Below, piece after piece: positions 37,917 to 46,637 of a stretch of DNA of 54,161 nucleotides. Both the position numbers and the translations under genes were made by a program. Within the stretch, counting starts at the first letter, position 1. The number at the start of each line of letters is the position of its first letter. The DNA comes from Gemmatimonadota bacterium (GTDB taxonomy: Bacteria; Gemmatimonadota; Gemmatimonadetes; Gemmatimonadales; GWC2-71-9), in the NCBI GenBank assembly GCA_003223415.1, contig QHUY01000007.1, positions 1 through 54,161 of the forward strand, in the 5' to 3' direction. The notes below the pieces were generated by a model. The model saw only the letters and a program-made list of their open reading frames with translations. It was not told the origin of the DNA and did no database searches.

Positions 37917-40913
37917 ATGAGCCACGGGATGAACCGGCGACGGTTCCTGAAAGTGCTCAGCGTGACGGGCGGGGGTGCGGCCGTCCTGTCGGGCTGCGGC
38001 ATCGGCCCCGAGCCGACCGAGAAGCTGATCCCGTACCTCATCGCGCCCGAGGACCAGATCCCCGGGACGCCCACCTGGTACAGCACCACCTGCCGCGAAT
38101 GCGCGGCGGGCTGCGGCCTGCACGCCAAGGTGCGCGAGGGCCGCGTGATCAAGCTCGAGGGCAACCCCGATTCGCCGATCAACCACGGGCGGTTGTGCGC
38201 CCGCGGCCAGGCCGGGCTGCAGGGGCTCTATAACCCCGACCGCATCGCGGGCCCGCTGGTCCGCAAGGCCCCAGGGCGCCTCGAGGAGACCACCTGGGAC
38301 TCGGGCGTCGCCCTGCTGGCCCAGAAGGTGGCCGAGGCGAAACGGAAGGGGATCGTCTTCGTCACCGGGCACGAGACCGGCGCGTTCGGCGAGCTCGTGG
38401 ACGACTGGCTGAAGGCGGTGGGCGGCCGGCACGTCACCTACGAGCCGTTCGCCTTCGAGGCCCTGCGCGAGGGCAACCGCCTCGCCTTCGGAACAAGCGC
38501 CGTTCCGTTCTACGATTTCGCGAGCGCGAGGTACATCCTCTCGTTCGGCGCCGACTTCATGGAGACCTGGCTCTCCCCGGTCGGCTTCCAGAACGGCTTC
38601 TCCCGCGCCCACGGGTTCGAGGCGGGGCGCGATGCGGCGATGGCGAAATTCGTCTCCGTGGCCCCGCGGATGTCGCTCACCGGCATGAGCGCCGATGAGT
38701 GGATCGCGGTGGCCCCGGGCACGGAAGGAGTGCTGGCGCTCGCCATGGCCCACGTGATCGTGAGCGGCAGGCTCGCTCGCGTGCCGGGCGAGATGGGGCT
38801 GGCAGCCCGGCTGGCGAACAACCTTGCCGCCTACGCACCGGAGAATGTGGCCCGGACGACCGGGGTCGGAGCCCACGTAGTGGAGCGCCTGGCCCGCGAA
38901 TTCGCGGCGTCCGGCGCCGGGCTCGCCGTCGCGGGTGGCATGGCGACGCACTATCCGAACGGCGCGGAGATCGTCGCCGCGGTGAACGTCCTCAATTTCG
39001 TCGCCGGCGCCGTCGGCAAGACCGTGAAGTTCGGTCCCGACCTCGCGGTGGACGCCGGGTCGTTCCGCGACGCGGCGGCGCTGCAGGCCGACTTGGCCGC
39101 CGGCACGGTGGCGCTGCTGCTCGTCCATGGCGCCAATCCGGTCTACTCCCTGGGAGGGTTCGCTCAGGCGTTGGGCAAGGTCGCCTTCACGGTGTCCTTC
39201 TCCTCCTACCTGGACGAAACGGCGAGCGCGGCCGACTTGGTGCTCCCCGACTTGCACCCGCTCGAGCAGTGGAACGACGCCCGGCCTCGCACGGGGGTCT
39301 ACGCGCTGCAGCAGCCGGTGATGCAGCCCGTCTTCCCCAACACGATGCACACAGGCGACGTGCTGCTGCGCGCGTCGGGCAAACCCGGCACGTTCCGAGA
39401 TTACCTGCAGGGGAAGTGGCGCGTGCTGCACCAACGCCACGGCAGAGGGAAGAGCTTCGAGCAATGGTGGATGGAAGCGGTGCAGCACGGCGGGATCTAC
39501 GACGAGGTTCCGACCCGCACGGTCCGTCTGAGCCCGAGCGCGATCCCTCCGGGACTCGCGGCGACCCGGCGTGGCGATGATCGCTATCCACTGACCGTCT
39601 TCCCGCACCCCGCGCTGCACGACGGCCGCGGCGCCAACAAGCCGTGGCTGCAGGAGCTCCCCGACCCGGTCTCGAAGATCAGCTGGCACGGCTGGGTGGA
39701 AGTCAACCCCGAGACGGCGGGGAAGTGGCAGGTGGCGAGCGGCGACATCGTCCTGCTGACGTCGCCGTACGGGGCGATGCGGGCGCCCGTGTGGATCACG
39801 CCCTCCGTCATGCCGGGCGTCCTCGCCGTCCCGACCGGCCAGGGGCACACCGCCTACGGCCGTTACGCTCGCGACCGCTCCTTCAACGCGTTTCAACTGC
39901 TCGGCGACTCGCCCGCCGCGTATGGCGGCCGGGAATTCCTGGTCAGCGTGACGGTCGCCAAGACCGGCGACCACCGCCGGCTCGCGACCGCCGAGGGCAA
40001 CGCGCGCGAGCAGGGTGAGGGGATCATCGAAGCCCTGCCGCTCGCGAAGGCGCGGCAGCTCCGGGCCGGGCAGCATCCGTTCGAAGAGAAGCAGATCCCC
40101 GACTACGCCGAGGCGGCCCGGGAGGGCTGGGCCGAGGCGCAGCACGAGAAGGCGTCGCTCGGCAATTACGCGGGGGCTCACCCGCGCTGGGCGATGGCCA
40201 TCGACCTCGCCAAGTGCACCGGCTGCTCGGCGTGCGTGACGGCCTGCTACGCCGAAAACAACCTCGCCACGGTGGGCGAAGAGTTGATAACGCGGCACCG
40301 CGAGATGAGTTGGATGCGGATCGAGCGCTACTTCACGGGCGGAGAGCGCGGCGTGCCGGTCGGCGCCGTCGTCACACCGATGCTGTGCCAGCAGTGCGGC
40401 AACGCGCCGTGCGAGCCGGTCTGCCCGGTGTACGCCGCCTACCACACGCCTGACGGGCTCAACGGGCAGGTCTACAACCGCTGCATCGGCACGCGCTACT
40501 GCTCCAACAACTGTCCGTACAAAGTCCGCTACTTCAACTGGTTCAACTACGCGGAGCCGGGCGGGGAGTGGGAGAGCTGGCCCGAGCCGCTCCAGCTGCT
40601 GCTCAACCCCGACGTGACGGTGCGCGAGAAGGGTGTGATGGAGAAGTGCACCTTCTGTGTGCAGCGCATCCGCGCGGCGCAGAACCAGGCCCGGCTCGAG
40701 GACCGGGCGGTGCACGACGGCGACATCGTCCCCGCCTGTGCCCAGTCCTGCCCGTCCGAGGCGATCGTCTTCGGCGACCTGAACGACCCGCGCTCCCGCG
40801 TCCACGCGCTGGCCGAAGACCCGCGCGGCTACCACGTGCTGGCCGGGCTCAACACCAAGCCGGGGATCACCTACCTGGCCAAGGTGACGGCCGGTCCCGG
40901 GGCGGAGGCCTGA
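37917..40913 (+). CDS. actB: Alternative complex III subunit B, molybdopterin-like/iron-sulphur protein
   Basis: 998 residues. A twin-arginine signal (NRRRFLKVLSVTGGGAAVLSGC) is followed by a molybdopterin-oxidoreductase-like domain (residues about 50-700) that in known ActB proteins holds no Mo. A ferredoxin-like domain follows with four Cys groups: CTGCSACVTACYAENN (near 768), CQQCGNAPCEPVCPVY (near 824), CIGTRYCSNNCPYK (near 858) and CTFCVQRIR...CAQSCPSEAI (near 912-950). These are the expected three [4Fe-4S] and one [3Fe-4S] centres. The N-terminus also keeps C-x2-C-x3-C (TCRECAAGCG) and a later LCARGQ, a possible extra cluster. The stop overlaps the actC start by one base. Confidence 0.93.
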   Translation: MSHGMNRRRFLKVLSVTGGGAAVLSGCGIGPEPTEKLIPYLIAPEDQIPGTPTWYSTTCRECAAGCGLHAKVREGRVIKLEGNPDSPINHGRLCARGQAGLQGLYNPDRIAGPLVRKAPGRLEETTWDSGVALLAQKVAEAKRKGIVFVTGHETGAFGELVDDWLKAVGGRHVTYEPFAFEALREGNRLAFGTSAVPFYDFASARYILSFGADFMETWLSPVGFQNGFSRAHGFEAGRDAAMAKFVSVAPRMSLTGMSADEWIAVAPGTEGVLALAMAHVIVSGRLARVPGEMGLAARLANNLAAYAPENVARTTGVGAHVVERLAREFAASGAGLAVAGGMATHYPNGAEIVAAVNVLNFVAGAVGKTVKFGPDLAVDAGSFRDAAALQADLAAGTVALLLVHGANPVYSLGGFAQALGKVAFTVSFSSYLDETASAADLVLPDLHPLEQWNDARPRTGVYALQQPVMQPVFPNTMHTGDVLLRASGKPGTFRDYLQGKWRVLHQRHGRGKSFEQWWMEAVQHGGIYDEVPTRTVRLSPSAIPPGLAATRRGDDRYPLTVFPHPALHDGRGANKPWLQELPDPVSKISWHGWVEVNPETAGKWQVASGDIVLLTSPYGAMRAPVWITPSVMPGVLAVPTGQGHTAYGRYARDRSFNAFQLLGDSPAAYGGREFLVSVTVAKTGDHRRLATAEGNAREQGEGIIEALPLAKARQLRAGQHPFEEKQIPDYAEAAREGWAEAQHEKASLGNYAGAHPRWAMAIDLAKCTGCSACVTACYAENNLATVGEELITRHREMSWMRIERYFTGGERGVPVGAVVTPMLCQQCGNAPCEPVCPVYAAYHTPDGLNGQVYNRCIGTRYCSNNCPYKVRYFNWFNYAEPGGEWESWPEPLQLLLNPDVTVREKGVMEKCTFCVQRIRAAQNQARLEDRAVHDGDIVPACAQSCPSEAIVFGDLNDPRSRVHALAEDPRGYHVLAGLNTKPGITYLAKVTAGPGAEA

Positions 40914-42298
40914 TGGCGCAAACGACCGCGCCCCCTCCCCCCCCCTCCCCCACCCAGGCCCCTGCGACCCGGCTCACTTACGACTTCGTCACGCGCGCCA
41001 TCGCGCAGACGCTCGGCCACCCCGGGAAGGGCTACTTCGCGCTCCTCGGCAGCGCGGTGACGCTGCTGGCGATCGGGATCATCTGCCTCCTCTTTCTGCT
41101 GCGCTACGGTCTGGGCCTCGCGGGCTACTCGCACCCCGTTTACTGGGCCGTCTACATCACCTGCTTCGTGTTCTGGGTGGGCATCGCCCATTCGGGCACG
41201 CTGATCTCCGCGATCCTGTTCCTGTTCCGCTCGGGGTGGCGCACCGCGATCTACCGCACCGCCGAGGCGATGACGGTGTTCGCGGTGATGACGGCGGCGT
41301 TGTTCCCGCTCATCCACATCGGCCGTCAGTGGTACTTCTACTGGACTCTGCCGTACCCCAACGAGCGCGGCCTGTGGCCCAACTTCAAGTCGCCGCTCAT
41401 CTGGGACGAGTTCGCGATCGGGACGTACTTCACCGTCTCGACCGTGTTCCTCATCATGGGACTGATTCCGGACATCGCCGCGGTGCGGGATGTCGTCACC
41501 GGGTGGCGCCGCAGGCTCTACAGCCTCACCGCCCTCGGCTGGCGGGGCACGAACGAGCAGTGGCGCCACTACACGCGCGGCTATCTCTACCTCGCCGCCC
41601 TCGCCACCCCCCTCGTCCTCTCGGTGCACAGCGTGGTGTCCTGGGACTTCGCGATGGCGATCGTGCCGGGGTGGCACGCCACGCTGTTCGCGCCCTATTT
41701 CGTGGCCGGGGCCATCTACTCCGGCGTGGCGATGGTGATCACGCTGCTGGTGCCGATCCGCAAGCTGTTCCACCTGGAAGACATCATCACCGTCCACCAC
41801 TTCGAGAACCTGGCCAAGCTGTGCCTGCTCACGGGCATGATCGTGAGCTACTCGTACGTCACGGAGAACTTCGTCGCCTGGTTCAGCGGCAATCCGCACG
41901 AGCGCGCGGCGTTCTGGTATCGCGCGTTCGGCCCGTTCTGGTGGGCGAGCTGGACCATGAACATCTGCAACGGGATCCTCCCCTGGCTGTTGTGGGTCAA
42001 GAGGGTGCGCACCAACATCGTGGCGCTGTTCGTGATCTCGATCTTCGTGAACATCGGCATGTGGTTCGAGCGCTTCGTCATCATCGCCGTGTCGCTGGCG
42101 GGCGAGCCGTTCGAGCGCTGGTCCAACGCGGGCTACAACCCGACTTGGGCCGACTGGGGCATCATGGCCGGCAGCTTCGGCTGGTTCTTCATGTGGTTTC
42201 TGCTGTTCGCCAAGAATTTCCCGGCCGTCTCGATCTCTGAGGTGAAGGAAGTGCTGGCGCCGCCGCGGCGGGGACGGGGGAGGGGGGGGGCCGCGTGA
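40913..42298 (+). CDS. actC: Alternative complex III subunit C, NrfD-type quinol-binding membrane protein
   Basis: 461 residues, ten predicted membrane helices, NrfD/PsrC family (GIAHSGTLISAILFLFRSGWR, then AMTVFAVMTAALFPLIHIGR near 85-130; YSYVTENFVAWFSGNPHERAAFWYR near 305). This subunit holds the menaquinol site near the periplasm. The N-terminal Pro-rich stretch (TTAPPPPPSPTQAP) comes from C-runs at 40931-40950. Starts TGATG over the actB stop and ends overlapping actD. Confidence 0.93.
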   Translation: MAQTTAPPPPPSPTQAPATRLTYDFVTRAIAQTLGHPGKGYFALLGSAVTLLAIGIICLLFLLRYGLGLAGYSHPVYWAVYITCFVFWVGIAHSGTLISAILFLFRSGWRTAIYRTAEAMTVFAVMTAALFPLIHIGRQWYFYWTLPYPNERGLWPNFKSPLIWDEFAIGTYFTVSTVFLIMGLIPDIAAVRDVVTGWRRRLYSLTALGWRGTNEQWRHYTRGYLYLAALATPLVLSVHSVVSWDFAMAIVPGWHATLFAPYFVAGAIYSGVAMVITLLVPIRKLFHLEDIITVHHFENLAKLCLLTGMIVSYSYVTENFVAWFSGNPHERAAFWYRAFGPFWWASWTMNICNGILPWLLWVKRVRTNIVALFVISIFVNIGMWFERFVIIAVSLAGEPFERWSNAGYNPTWADWGIMAGSFGWFFMWFLLFAKNFPAVSISEVKEVLAPPRRGRGRGGAA

Positions 42299-42849
42299 CC
42301 GCCCTGAACCCCGTCGCCGTCCTCAAGGGCATTTTCCACCCCCCGCCGACGCCCGGGGTGCTGGGCGTGTTCGCGCACCTCGACGCCACGGTGGAGGCCA
42401 TCGGCCGGCTCAAGGCGGGTGGCTACCAGGACTGCACCGTCTACTCGCCGATCCCCCGTCACGAGCTCGAGGACGCGCTGGCTCAGCGGGTGAGTCCCGT
42501 GCGGATGATCACCCTCATCGGCGGCATCGCCGGGTGCGCGATCGGGGCCTGGCTCACGCTCTACATGTCGTACGACTGGCCCATCGTCGTGGGCGGGAAA
42601 CCGGTCGGCTCGGTCCCGCCCTACGTGGTGATCATGTTCGAGATGACCATCCTGTTCGGCGCGCTCACGACGATTCTCGGGATCCTGTTCAATGCCCTCT
42701 TCGCGGCGCGCCGCCTCGGCACGGTGGCCTGGGACCCCCGCTTCACGAACGACAAGTTCGGGATCTTCGTGCCGTGCGAGCCGAAGGCCGCCGCCGCGGT
42801 AGAGCAGCTGCTCCGCGCCAGCGGGGCCGAGGAGGTGCGCCGTGCGTAG
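42295..42849 (+). CDS. actD: Alternative complex III subunit D (DUF3341)
   Basis: 184 residues. The DUF3341 domain begins GVLGVFAHLDATVEAIGRLKAGGYQDCTVYSPIPRHEL, and two membrane helices follow (ITLIGGIAGCAIGAWLTLYM; YVVIMFEMTILFGALTTILGILF). A small ferredoxin-like cytoplasmic lobe plus a helical hairpin that packs on the complex. GTG start sharing four bases (GTGA) with actC. Confidence 0.9.
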   Translation: MTALNPVAVLKGIFHPPPTPGVLGVFAHLDATVEAIGRLKAGGYQDCTVYSPIPRHELEDALAQRVSPVRMITLIGGIAGCAIGAWLTLYMSYDWPIVVGGKPVGSVPPYVVIMFEMTILFGALTTILGILFNALFAARRLGTVAWDPRFTNDKFGIFVPCEPKAAAAVEQLLRASGAEEVRRA

Positions 42850-43369
42850 CCTCCTGCTCTGCGGCCTCGGCGTCCTGGCGCTCGCCGCGTGCAACCCGGA
42901 CGACGTGGTGCACAAGGTCGGATGGTTCTCCACCATGCGCCACCAGCGCAGCGTGAAGCCGTACGCCCGGCCCATGGCGCCGGTCGACGGCACGGTGCCC
43001 GTGACCGGCGCCGAGCCGCCGGTGGACCTGAACACCGCCGACCGGCTGGTCAACGCCCGCACTCGCACGTCGGAGTCCCTGAATCACGGCCAGTTCCTGT
43101 ACGAGACCTACTGTCAGGTCTGCCACGGCGAGGGCGGCAAGGGTGACGGCCCAGTCTCCGCGCTCGCCGGCGGGGCGTTCCCCGCCGTCCGCAACCTCAC
43201 CGACGACGCCGCGCGCAAGCGCAGCGACGGCTACCTCTACGGGGTGATCGTGAACGCCCAGGCGATGGGCCGCGGGCTGATGCCGCACTACGGCGACAAG
43301 GTCCGCGGCTTGGACCGCTGGGACGTGGTGAACTACGTGCGGTCGCTGCAGCAGAAGGGGCGGCCGTGA
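42842..43369 (+). CDS. actE: Alternative complex III subunit E, monohaem cytochrome c lipoprotein
   Basis: 175 residues. Lipobox LAAC gives an acylated Cys near residue 17. A single haem site YCQVCHGEGGKGDG is near 95-108, with the Met ligand in GLMPHYGDKV near 145. It is the likely exit point for electrons from ACIII. GTG start overlapping actD by 8 nt; the stop overlaps actF by 4 nt. Confidence 0.92.
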   Translation: MRSLLLCGLGVLALAACNPDDVVHKVGWFSTMRHQRSVKPYARPMAPVDGTVPVTGAEPPVDLNTADRLVNARTRTSESLNHGQFLYETYCQVCHGEGGKGDGPVSALAGGAFPAVRNLTDDAARKRSDGYLYGVIVNAQAMGRGLMPHYGDKVRGLDRWDVVNYVRSLQQKGRP

Positions 43370-44577
43370 GCGCCGCGACCGCGGCGGTCCGCGGGCAGCT
43401 GGCCCAGAAGGCGCGCGCCTTCCCGGTTGGTGTCTACCGCGCCGGGGGCGGGGCGGCGCTGCTGCTCGGCGCGCTCGTGCTGCTGTGGGGCTTCGCGGGC
43501 GGGCACGAGGCGCGGGTGTGGCAAGCGTGGCACTTCAACCTGCTGTTCTGGATGGGGCTCGCGCAGGCGAGCGTGATCTTCGCGGCGACGCAGAAGCTTG
43601 CCAAGGGTCATTGGTCCGGGCTCGTCATCCGGTTCGCCGAGGCGGCGGTGGCGTTCACGCCCGTCGCCCTGGTGCTGTTCCTCGCCGAGTACCTGGGGCG
43701 CGGCCATATCTACTCCTGGATCCACGAGCCGCGGCCCGACGTGGGCGGGTGGCTCGCGCCCCGGTGGTTCTTCGTCCGCGACGGTGCGATCATCGCGCTG
43801 CAGTCGTGGCTCGCCTGGCGGTTCGTGCGGCGCGACCTCGCTCCCGACGTCGCGGAGCTGGCGAGCGGCACGCCGGCCGAGCGCACCGAGGACAAGGATC
43901 GCATCAGCCGCGACGCCGCGATCTTCCTCGTCGTCTGGGCCTTCGGCGCGTCGCTGCTTGGCTTCGACCTCGTGATGTCCCTCGCCCACAAATGGGTGAG
44001 CAACCTGTACGGCGCGTTCTACTTCATGGGCAGCTTCCTCGCCGCCCTGATGGCCCTCGCCGTGACGGCCATCGCGCTGCGCCGACCCATGGGGCTGGGC
44101 GATCTCTATTCCTCGAAACAGCAGCACGACCTCGGCAAGCTGTGCTTCGGGTTCACGGTGTTCTGGGCCTACCTGATGTGGGCGCAGTTCCTGGTGATCT
44201 GGTACGGCAACCTGCCGGAGGAGACGTACTTCATCTTCTACCGGTTGTGGGGTCCGTGGAGGCCGGTCGGGGTGGCGGTCTTCTTCCTGGTGTTCCTGAT
44301 CCCCTTCATCGGGCTGCTCGGCGTGAAGCCGAAGACGTTCAACCCCACCATGCTGGCCTTCGCGCTGACGAGCCTGGTGGGCGTCTGGCTGGAGCGCTAC
44401 CTCGAGGTCGTGCCGTCCATCAACGGCGGGGCGGGGCCGGCGATCGGCATCCCCGAGGTCGGCGTCACCTGCTTCTTCGGCGGGCTGTATCTGCTGGCGA
44501 TCGCGTGGTTCGCCGGCCGGTATCCGATGCTCTCGCCGCGCCTCGCGGCTGACACCCTGGAGCGCGAGCACCATTAG
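43366..44577 (+). CDS. actF: Alternative complex III subunit F, NrfD-like membrane protein
   Basis: 403 residues, about ten membrane helices, the second NrfD-like subunit of ACIII (FNLLFWMGLAQASVIFAATQKLAKGHW near 50; FGFTVFWAYLMWAQFLVIWYGNLPEETYF near 263-290). The pocket lacks the quinol role of ActC in characterised complexes and may take part in proton movement. GTG start coupled to actE. Last gene of the operon: no actG and no terminal oxidase follow in the window. Confidence 0.92.
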   Translation: MSAATAAVRGQLAQKARAFPVGVYRAGGGAALLLGALVLLWGFAGGHEARVWQAWHFNLLFWMGLAQASVIFAATQKLAKGHWSGLVIRFAEAAVAFTPVALVLFLAEYLGRGHIYSWIHEPRPDVGGWLAPRWFFVRDGAIIALQSWLAWRFVRRDLAPDVAELASGTPAERTEDKDRISRDAAIFLVVWAFGASLLGFDLVMSLAHKWVSNLYGAFYFMGSFLAALMALAVTAIALRRPMGLGDLYSSKQQHDLGKLCFGFTVFWAYLMWAQFLVIWYGNLPEETYFIFYRLWGPWRPVGVAVFFLVFLIPFIGLLGVKPKTFNPTMLAFALTSLVGVWLERYLEVVPSINGGAGPAIGIPEVGVTCFFGGLYLLAIAWFAGRYPMLSPRLAADTLEREHH

Positions 44578-44634
44578 CCGCTCCCGGTGTTCGCGGTATA
44601 GATTCGCACCAGGCCTTCTTCCCGCGGGGGTGAC

Positions 44635-45021
44635 ATGCGACTGATCTGTCTGCTGCTGGGAGCGGCGCTGATGGTGGGGCTGGCCTGCAAGAGCACGCCG
44701 AGCGGGAACGGCAGCGGCTGCAAGTCCACCGCGGCCTCGCAGACGATCGAGGCCGGCGATAACCTCACGTTCACTCCTGCCAGTGCGACCATTTCGCGAG
44801 GGCAGAAGGTGTGTTGGGAGAATCTTGGCAATACCTTCCACACCGTGACAGCCCTCATCACAGTCACGAAGGGGACAACGGTCGATACACTCTGGAACAT
44901 TGACGCGCAGCTGAATCCTGACTTGGTGGTGCTCGCCGTGTTCGACACAACGGGGGACTTTCCCTATCATTGTCGCTTCCATTCGGGGAGCGGCATGACC
45001 GGCATCATCCACGTGCGCTGA
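44635..45021 (+). CDS. Cupredoxin (plastocyanin-like) lipoprotein 1
   Basis: 128 residues. Lipobox VGLAC (Cys near 18). The blue-copper fold starts with LTFTPASATISRGQKVCWEN. Copper ligands are His in NTFHTVT near 69, and C, H and M in YHCRFHSGSGM near 110-120, so all four type-1 copper ligands are present. It probably carries electrons at the outer face of the membrane. It sits directly after actF, with a TATAGATT element (44597-44604) in the gap, and is followed by a terminator. Confidence 0.85.
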   Translation: MRLICLLLGAALMVGLACKSTPSGNGSGCKSTAASQTIEAGDNLTFTPASATISRGQKVCWENLGNTFHTVTALITVTKGTTVDTLWNIDAQLNPDLVVLAVFDTTGDFPYHCRFHSGSGMTGIIHVR

Positions 45022-45059
45022 TTCGTCCCGACACCACATGAGTCGGTACAATGAGGAGA

Positions 45060-45088
45060 GGCCCCGGCAATCCGGCCGGGGCCCTCTT
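45060..45088 (+). terminator. Rho-independent terminator after cupredoxin 1
   Basis: GGCCCCGG (45060-45067) pairs with CCGGGGCC (45076-45083) around an 8-nt loop, followed by CTCTTT. It lies 39 nt after the stop codon. Confidence 0.75.
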
Positions 45089-45158
45089 TGCGTCTATAGG
45101 GGTAAGACCGACACGCGGCTAATTCAGTCTCCCCCCTTTATACACGCCGGAGGTTTCT

Positions 45159-45521
45159 ATGCGGTTGACGCACCTGTGCGTAGCGGGAACGGTGACCCTG
45201 GTGGTTGCGGCAGTCACGGCCTGCAGCAATTCGACCTACGGCGGGGGCAGTGGCGGCTGCACCCCGACCGCGACGCAGGTCTGCATGATCAACACCGCAT
45301 ACTCTCCGACTCCGCTCACGGTGACCCATGGGACGACCGTGACGTGGATGAACGGGGATGGATTCGCCCACACCGTCACGAACGACGCCGGCTCCGGCGA
45401 GACATTCAACACCCAGGTCGGCGCCGGCGGGACCTTCACGCACCCGTTCAACACCGCGGGTACGTTCAACTACCACTGCAACATCCACAGTACCATGCAT
45501 GGGGCAATCGTCGTCAACTGA
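45159..45521 (+). CDS. Cupredoxin (plastocyanin-like) lipoprotein 2
   Basis: 120 residues. Lipobox VTAC (Cys near 22), Gly/Ser linker, then the copper domain with ligands His in FAHTVT near 70 and C, H, M in YHCNIHSTM near 106-113. Paralogue of cupredoxin 1; the metal loop is two residues shorter (C-x2-H-x2-M against C-x2-H-x4-M). It has its own clear GGAGG site (45149-45153) and a TATACA at about 45140, so it is expressed separately from the first. Confidence 0.85.
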   Translation: MRLTHLCVAGTVTLVVAAVTACSNSTYGGGSGGCTPTATQVCMINTAYSPTPLTVTHGTTVTWMNGDGFAHTVTNDAGSGETFNTQVGAGGTFTHPFNTAGTFNYHCNIHSTMHGAIVVN

Positions 45522-45570
45522 CGGGTGCGGGGAGCACGGGGCTCCCGGGGCGGATTGCGCTCCGGGAGTT

Positions 45571-45582
45571 TAGGTTTCCGGC
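45571..45582 (+). promoter_or_regulatory. -10-like TAGGTT ending 6 nt before a start codon
   Basis: TAGGTT (45571-45576) then six bases then the ATG at 45583 of a seven-codon reading frame that overlaps the XdhC-like start. Matches the spacing seen at other possibly leaderless starts. Confidence 0.4.
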
Positions 45583-45606
45583 ATGAACGACCCCCTGGCC
45601 CGATGA
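45583..45606 (+). CDS. Possible seven-residue leader peptide MNDPLAR
   Basis: ATG at 45583 directly behind a TAGGTT element, seven sense codons, then TGA overlapping the XdhC-like ATG (ATGA, 45603-45606). If transcripts start at 45583 this mini-ORF would be translated first and would reload ribosomes onto the main gene. There is no conserved sequence to judge by. Confidence 0.3.
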   Translation: MNDPLAR

Positions 45607-46595
45607 ACCTGTGGCGTGCGGCGGCCGAGCTGGTGCGCGCCGGCGCCACCGGCGCGCTCGCCACGGTGGCGCGGACGGCGGGCTCCACGCCTGTCCCTGC
45701 CGGCACCAAGATGCTGGTCGGCGGTGAGGGCCGGCTGCACGGCACCGTGGGCGGCGGCTGCGTGGAGGCCGACGTCATCCAGGCGGCGCTCGACGCCCAG
45801 GCCGCGGGGGCGCCCGTCCTCGTCACCCATCATCTCAACGCCGACCTCGCCGGCGACCTCGGCCTCTCCTGCGGCGGCACGGTCGAGATCTTCGTCGAGC
45901 CGCTGGTCGCCGACCCACGCTACACGGGTGCTCTGGAGCAGGCTGGCGCGGCGGAGGAAGAGGCGGGTGGGATCGTCACGACGGCGGTCTCGTGGGCGGA
46001 CGGGCCCTTCAAGCGCTTCGAGCCCCTGGCGCCTGGCGCTTCCTCGGCGGGCGCGCCGGCCGCGCTCTCGCCGGACCGCCAGTTCGTGATCGAGCGCCTG
46101 ACGCTCGCGCCGCGGGTGGTGGTGTTCGGGGCGGGGCACGTCGGGACGGCGATCGCGCGCGCCGCGGACGCGGCGGGGTTCCGCGTCGTGGTCGTCGACG
46201 ACCGGCCGGAGTTCGCCGATCCAGGGCGGTTCCCGGACCGGATGGCGGTGTGGACGGCGACAGTCCAGGAAGCGGTGGCGCGGGCCGCGATCACCGCCGC
46301 CGATGCGATCGTGATCGCCACCCGGGGCCACCGCCACGATGCCGTCATCCTGGAGCGGGTCGCGGCGTCCCCGGCGGGCTACGTGGGACTGCTGGGCAGC
46401 CGGCGCAAACGGGCGGTCATCACCAAAGCCCTCAGCGCCGCGGGCGTCCCCGCCCAGTCACTCGCGCGGGTCCGCGTGCCGGTGGGGCTGGCGATCGGCG
46501 CCGTCACGCCGGAGGAAATCGCGGTGAGTGTCGTGGCGGAGTTGATCGCCTGGAGGCGGAACGGGGAAAGGGGAATGGGGAAGGGGGAAAGGTAA
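45603..46595 (+). CDS. XdhC/CoxI-family molybdenum-cofactor insertion protein
   Basis: 330 residues. XdhC-family proteins bind and sulphurate molybdenum cofactor and hand it to xanthine-dehydrogenase-type enzymes. The N-terminal domain carries ATVARTAGSTPVPAGTKMLV and GTVGGGCVEADVI (near 15-55, conserved Cys). The C-terminal Rossmann domain begins VVVFGAGHVGTAIARAA near 178, and ends with GYVGLLGSRRKRAVITKAL then G-x-A-I-G-A-x-T-P-E-E-I-A-V-S near 260-310. No xdh or cox structural genes are in the window. The last residues (NGERGMGKGER) are encoded by heptamer repeats. Confidence 0.85.
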   Translation: MNLWRAAAELVRAGATGALATVARTAGSTPVPAGTKMLVGGEGRLHGTVGGGCVEADVIQAALDAQAAGAPVLVTHHLNADLAGDLGLSCGGTVEIFVEPLVADPRYTGALEQAGAAEEEAGGIVTTAVSWADGPFKRFEPLAPGASSAGAPAALSPDRQFVIERLTLAPRVVVFGAGHVGTAIARAADAAGFRVVVVDDRPEFADPGRFPDRMAVWTATVQEAVARAAITAADAIVIATRGHRHDAVILERVAASPAGYVGLLGSRRKRAVITKALSAAGVPAQSLARVRVPVGLAIGAVTPEEIAVSVVAELIAWRRNGERGMGKGER

Positions 46596-46636
46596 GGCCA
46601 AGGAGCCAAGACCATTCCCCATTCCCCATTCCCCGT
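46562..46636. repeat. Heptanucleotide inverted-arm hairpin, copy E
   Basis: The left arm (46562-46591) is GGGGAAA, GGGGAAT, GGGGAAG, GGGGAAA. The right arm (46612-46636) is the complement of three GGGGAAT units. The XdhC-like stop is in the loop, and the anti-sigma stop begins two bases after the right arm, so it sits exactly between two convergent genes. Confidence 0.72.
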
Positions 46637-46637
46637 C

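Noticed and set aside
37740-40835. A 1031-codon open frame on the minus strand opposite actB
   Set aside because: Antisense shadow of a high-GC gene: Arg/His/Gly-rich, no domain, while the plus strand encodes a clear ActB with its iron-sulphur motifs.
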